From contig CAVOOW010000001.1 of the NCBI GenBank assembly GCA_963697675.1, forward strand, positions 372,001-436,000: a DNA stretch of 64,000 bases, in the 5' to 3' direction. Positions 60,963-64,000 of the stretch are shown here, piece by piece (the first letter of the stretch is position 1; every line of letters starts with the position of its first letter). The stretch is from CAVOOW01 sp963697675 (GTDB lineage Bacteria; Actinomycetota; Actinomycetes; JACCUZ01). The notes under the pieces were generated by a model that saw only the letters and a program-made list of their open reading frames with translations, did not search any database and was not told the DNA's origin. The translations under genes and the position numbers were made by a program.

Positions 60963-61828
60963 CCGCCGTCGCTCCCCGCACCGTGGGCAAGTCCAGCTGG
61001 CACGTCGTCGGCATGCGGCGTCGTACGACCGCGACGCTCGCGCTGGTCACGACGATCGGCGTTCTCGCGTTCACGTGGCCGCTCCTGGTCGACGCCGACG
61101 CGTCGCTGGCCCAGCGGTCCGACGCGCCCTGGCTGTTCGTGCTGCTTCTGCCGCTCGTGCTCGCGGTGGTGCTGGCCGAGATCGCCGACGGCGGCATGGA
61201 TGCCAAGGCGGTCGCCCTGCTCGGGGTGCTCGCGTCGGTCGGCGCGGCCCTGCGCCCGCTCGGCGGCGGCGCGGCAGGGTTCGAGACGGTGTTCTTCCTG
61301 CTGGTGCTGTCCGGCCGGGTGCTCGGGCGCGGCTTCGGTTTCGTGCTCGGCTCGGTGACGCTGTTCGCCAGCGCCCTGCTCACGGCAGGGGTCGGACCGT
61401 GGCTGCCGTTCCAGATGCTCGCGGCGGGCTGGGTCGGCTTCCTCGCCGGCTGCCTGCCGCGGGCCAAGGGCCGGCGGGAGATCGCGCTGCTCACGGTCTA
61501 CGGTGGGGTCGCCGGGCTGCTGTACGGCGCGCTGATGAACCTCTGGATGTGGCCGTTCGTCACCGGGCTGGACAGCGAGATCTCCTTCCAGGCCGGAGCG
61601 CCGCTCACGGAAAACCTCGGTCGGTTCATCGCCTACACGTTGGCGACCTCGCTGGGTTTCGACATACCGCGCGCGATCACCAACGCCGTACTCATCGCGC
61701 TCACCGGACGGCCGGTGCTGCTCGCCCTGCGCCGGGTTGCCCGCCGCGCCGCCTTCGAGGCCCCCGTCGACTTCGCCCCGACCCCAACCCCAACCCCACC
61801 CCCCACTTCAAAGTCGATCATGCACTAG
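60959..61828 (+). CDS. ECF transporter substrate-binding (S) subunit, probably cobalamin (CbrT-like)
   Basis: 289 residues, about six TM segments (TTATLALVTTIGVLAFTWPL; FVLLLPLVLAVVLAEIA; FETVFFLLVLSGRVLGRGFG with FVLGSVTLFASALLTAG; MLAAGWVGFLAGCLP). Group II S-component style. The riboswitch and cobT neighbours point to cobalamin rather than another vitamin. The end (PTSKSIMH) is coded by a dispersed repeat, which supplies the stop codon, so the native C-terminus may have been replaced. Confidence 0.85.
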   Translation: MTAVAPRTVGKSSWHVVGMRRRTTATLALVTTIGVLAFTWPLLVDADASLAQRSDAPWLFVLLLPLVLAVVLAEIADGGMDAKAVALLGVLASVGAALRPLGGGAAGFETVFFLLVLSGRVLGRGFGFVLGSVTLFASALLTAGVGPWLPFQMLAAGWVGFLAGCLPRAKGRREIALLTVYGGVAGLLYGALMNLWMWPFVTGLDSEISFQAGAPLTENLGRFIAYTLATSLGFDIPRAITNAVLIALTGRPVLLALRRVARRAAFEAPVDFAPTPTPTPPPTSKSIMH

Positions 61829-61890
61829 TTGGCAGCGTCCGCGTTTCCGCAGGTCAGCGCCCCGCTTTTGCTAATCGATCATGCAGTAAC
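61804..61890 (+). repeat. Dispersed family 3 repeat, copy A
   Basis: AAGTCGATCATGCACTAGT begins the unit and AATCGATCATGCA ends it, with GCAGGTCAGCG between. Copy B at 62175-62262 is the same in reverse orientation with about 75 percent identity. The left end overlaps the S-subunit gene and supplies its stop. Confidence 0.85.
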
Positions 61891-61904
61891 CGACACACGG
61901 CCGG

Positions 61905-62006
61905 TCAGCGGAGCCTGCGCGGGTCGGCCGGGTTCATGGTCACCAGGGTGTGGCGATCGATGCCGCGGACGATGCGGGCGATGCAACGGGTGAGACGCCG
62001 TGCCAT
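61905..62006 (-). CDS. Possible 33-residue basic small protein
   Basis: MARRLTRCIARIVRGIDRHT and 13 more residues, rich in Arg, with AAAGGA eight bases before the ATG. It lies between the inverted repeats A and B. The amphipathic basic character could suit a leader or antimicrobial-like peptide, but this may be chance. The rest of 61829-62314 holds only the two repeats and I see no other gene. Confidence 0.35.
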   Translation of the reverse strand: MARRLTRCIARIVRGIDRHTLVTMNPADPRRLR

Positions 62007-62174
62007 AGGGCGGATTCCTTTCTCGATGTGCCGTAGTCCTCGATACGAGTGGACACTCATGCACAGCAACGCCCGGCAACCCGATCAGTCCCTGCATGAC
62101 CGTGAGGTGAACCACACGTTCCTTCGGCCCGGCGTGATGGGGCGTTCCCGGACCAGCCCGACGGTCCGCGTCAG

Positions 62175-62262
62175 GTAGTGCATGATCGATTCCGAAAATC
62201 GAGCCGCTGACCTGGGCTGATGCGCACGATGTCGACTAGTGCATGATCGACTTGGAAGTTGG
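62175..62262 (-). repeat. Dispersed family 3 repeat, copy B
   Basis: Reverse orientation of copy A: on the minus strand it runs AACTTCCAAGTCGATCATGC, ACTAGTCGACATCG, CAGGTCAGCGG and AATCGATCATGCA. It ends about 50 bases before the cobT start. Confidence 0.85.
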
Positions 62263-62314
62263 GTGGGTGGGGACGCGTGGAAATCGGCGTGGCACGAAGC
62301 GGAAGGCGAGCCAG

Positions 62315-63361
62315 GTGAGCGAGCTCGATCTCGATGCGCTCGTCGCGCGCATCGAGCGCCCCGACGACGACGTACGCGAAGAGGCCCGTGCCGCCGTCGA
62401 CCGCCTCGTGCTCCCGGTCGGCGGTCTCGGCCGGCTCGGTGAGCTCGTCGTCTGGCTGGCCGGTGTCCAAGGCCAGACCCCGCCCCGGCCACTGGCGGCC
62501 ATCCGACTCCTGGTGCTTGCCGCCGACCACGGCATCGCCGAGGAGGGAGTATCGGCCTGGCCCTCCGATGCCACGGCCCGACTTGCCGCGCGCATCGTCT
62601 CCGGCGATGCCCCCGTCAATGTCGCCGCCCGACTGGCCGGGGTTCCCGTGCATGTCCACGAGGTCGCGCTGTACATGGACAACGACGACCACGCCAGTGT
62701 CAACCCGCGCCTGCGGCGGCCGAGCGGCCACATCGACATTGAGGACGCGATGTCGCACGACGAGGCGGCCGCCGCACTCAGCGCAGGCATCGCGATGGCC
62801 GACGAGGCGATCGATGCCGGCGCCGACCTGCTCGTGCTGGCCGACGTCGGCGTCGGTTCGACGACACCCGCCGCGGCAATGATCGGCTTGCTGACGGGCT
62901 CGGACGCCTCCCAGGTGATCGGTCGCGGGTCGGGCATCGACGACGCGACGTGGATGCGCAAGTGCGCGGCCATCCGCGACGCCATGCGGCGGGCCCGTCC
63001 TGTGCTCGGCGACCAGGTGGCCCTGCTCGCCACGGCGGGCGGCGCCGACCTCGCGGTGGGCACCGGTCTGTTGCTGGGCGCAGCGGCACGACGGGTCCCG
63101 GTGGTCCTCGACGGCGTCGTCTCCGCGGCCGCCGCCCTCGTCGCCCAGCGCATCGCCTTCCGCTCCGCCGGCTGGTGGGTTGTCGCGCACCGCACGGGTG
63201 ACCCGGCGCAGGAGCTGGCCCTCGACCGGCTGTCGCTCGAGCCACTGCTCGACCTCGGCATCCACGTCGGCGAAGGAGTCGGCGCGATGGCTGCGGTGCC
63301 GCTGCTGCAGGCGGCGAGCGCTCTGCTCGCGGAGGTCGGCCCGTGGGACAGCGGCGGCTGA
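62315..63361 (+). CDS. cobT: Nicotinate-nucleotide-dimethylbenzimidazole phosphoribosyltransferase CobT
   Basis: 348 residues. It activates the lower ligand of cobalamin. LPVGGLGRLGELVVWLAG, LVLAADHGIAEEGVSAWPSD, DVGVGSTTPAAAMIGLLTG and the C-terminal LGIHVGEGVGAMAAVPLLQA are family blocks, with the catalytic Glu in the last. GTG 62315 with GGAAGGCGAG upstream is preferred to a longer reading that would start inside repeat B. It completes the cobalamin locus. Confidence 0.95.
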   Translation: MSELDLDALVARIERPDDDVREEARAAVDRLVLPVGGLGRLGELVVWLAGVQGQTPPRPLAAIRLLVLAADHGIAEEGVSAWPSDATARLAARIVSGDAPVNVAARLAGVPVHVHEVALYMDNDDHASVNPRLRRPSGHIDIEDAMSHDEAAAALSAGIAMADEAIDAGADLLVLADVGVGSTTPAAAMIGLLTGSDASQVIGRGSGIDDATWMRKCAAIRDAMRRARPVLGDQVALLATAGGADLAVGTGLLLGAAARRVPVVLDGVVSAAAALVAQRIAFRSAGWWVVAHRTGDPAQELALDRLSLEPLLDLGIHVGEGVGAMAAVPLLQAASALLAEVGPWDSGG

Positions 63362-63493
63362 GCCGATCAGGCGCAAGACCCGCCGCCGCGCGCCACCACC
63401 GCCTCGTACGCCAAACGCGCCGTCACAACCGCGTTGTGGACGCTCCCGCACCAGACACGCCGCAGATCCGGTGTGTCCGCGTCCACAAGGGGG

Positions 63494-64000
63494 CTAGGCG
63501 ACGACGGCGGGGCGGGGCGGAAGACCGAGAAAGCGGAGTACGGCGGCGGCGTCCTTGCGCAGTGCAGCGCTGACGGTCGCGTCGACCGGTTCCAGCGTGC
63601 GGACCAGCACGGTGCCCTCGGCGAGCCCCCAAGTCGCGACGACCCGCCCGTCGACCAGAGCGACGGGACGGAAGACGCCGTTGGTCGTGACGACGTGCCG
63701 GTGCTTGCCGACGAACGGCTCGCGGGAGACCCAGCCGTGCAGCAACGGGTCGAACGATCCGAGCAACCGGGGCGGCGGCAGGTCCCGCACGCGGTCGCGA
63801 TCGGCGAGGTCGACCAGGCCCTCGTCGACCGCGACGACGTCGTCGGCGATCGCCTCGAGACCGCGTCGCGCCTGTCCCAGCGGGATCCCGGCCCACTTGG
63901 CCAGGTCGTGCGCATCGGCCGGCCCGTGCCCGGCGAGGTAGCGACGCGCCAGCCGCGCCAGTGCCTCGTCACGGTGGAGCGGGGCGGGCGGGGCACCGAG
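63494..64000 (-). CDS. Winged-helix DNA-binding (HTH_42/AlkZ-like) protein, N-terminus outside window
   Basis: The last 168 residues are visible: LARRYLAGHGPADAHDLAKW, GQARRGLEAIADD, LLGSFDPLLHGWVSREPFVG and GVFRPVALVDGRVVATWGLA. These fit the HTH_42 family that includes DNA cross-link glycosylases AlkX/AlkZ (YcaQ). The catalytic part is cut off, so repair activity cannot be judged. It is convergent to cobT. Confidence 0.85.
   Translation of the reverse strand, partial: LGAPPAPLHRDEALARLARRYLAGHGPADAHDLAKWAGIPLGQARRGLEAIADDVVAVDEGLVDLADRDRVRDLPPPRLLGSFDPLLHGWVSREPFVGKHRHVVTTNGVFRPVALVDGRVVATWGLAEGTVLVRTLEPVDATVSAALRKDAAAVLRFLGLPPRPAVVA

Noticed and set aside
63367..63996. Alternative minus-strand frame over the winged-helix gene
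   Set aside because: Arg/Ser/Thr-rich shadow; the frame ending at 63494 carries the HTH_42 motifs.

Overview
The window is a high-GC actinobacterial chromosome segment. Markers include the cytochrome bc1-aa3 genes qcrCAB/ctaCDEF, a PimB'-type mannosyltransferase, DUF3043, the PspA-PspAA-HtpX-PspAB set, a Tad pilus locus with Flp pilins, and many GTG starts. I cannot fix the family. Nothing looks like a plasmid or an intact prophage. No tRNA, rRNA or CRISPR array was seen.

Layout. 0-8 kb: Tad pilus assembly genes (tadZ end, tadA, VWA-tadB, tadC), a GAF protein, a NarL-type two-component pair and two Flp pilins. 8-19.5 kb: a polytopic membrane protein, pimB', a tight three-gene operon (EspC-like protein, WXG/colicin-D-like toxin, immunity protein), an M48 protease, a membrane zincin, an NlpC/P60 hydrolase behind a c-di-AMP riboswitch, and an NYN-domain protein. 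19.6-24.3 kb: DUF4331, TPR and NicO-type metal transporter genes. 24.3-30.6 kb: polysaccharide pyruvyl transferase, an exonuclease/GIY-YIG repair protein, cupin-MarR pair, AsnC-type protein, trpD. 30.7-42.4 kb: the respiratory supercomplex genes in two opposed blocks (ctaE-qcrCAB on plus; ctaC-ctaD-ctaF on minus) with photolyase, an NAD(P)-binding protein and an L,D-transpeptidase between. 42.6-50.8 kb: aat, a PfkB kinase, erpA, glycerate kinase, an AbiEi-like protein, an M29 aminopeptidase. 50.9-55.7 kb: the Psp membrane-stress set, DUF3043, aldo/keto reductase. 55.7-63.4 kb: a cobalamin locus.

The two most striking systems are: (1) the cobalamin locus, where an AdoCbl riboswitch is followed by two secreted proteins resembling the alpha-barrel and DUF4430 halves of animal transcobalamin/intrinsic factor, then a complete ECF transporter (T, fused A-A, S) and cobT; and (2) the translationally coupled toxin operon at 10.8-12.7 kb whose toxin ends in a colicin D-like tRNase domain. 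Three families of dispersed palindromic or repeated elements sit mostly at gene ends, and one copy lies in frame inside the NicO gene.

Many otherwise well-conserved genes carry single-base frameshifts. Most are +1 insertions, and they are densest at 1.6-5.6 kb. The reading is fully recoverable by switching frame, so I treat most as probable sequence errors rather than real decay. Coordinates for those genes cover the whole reconstructed gene.
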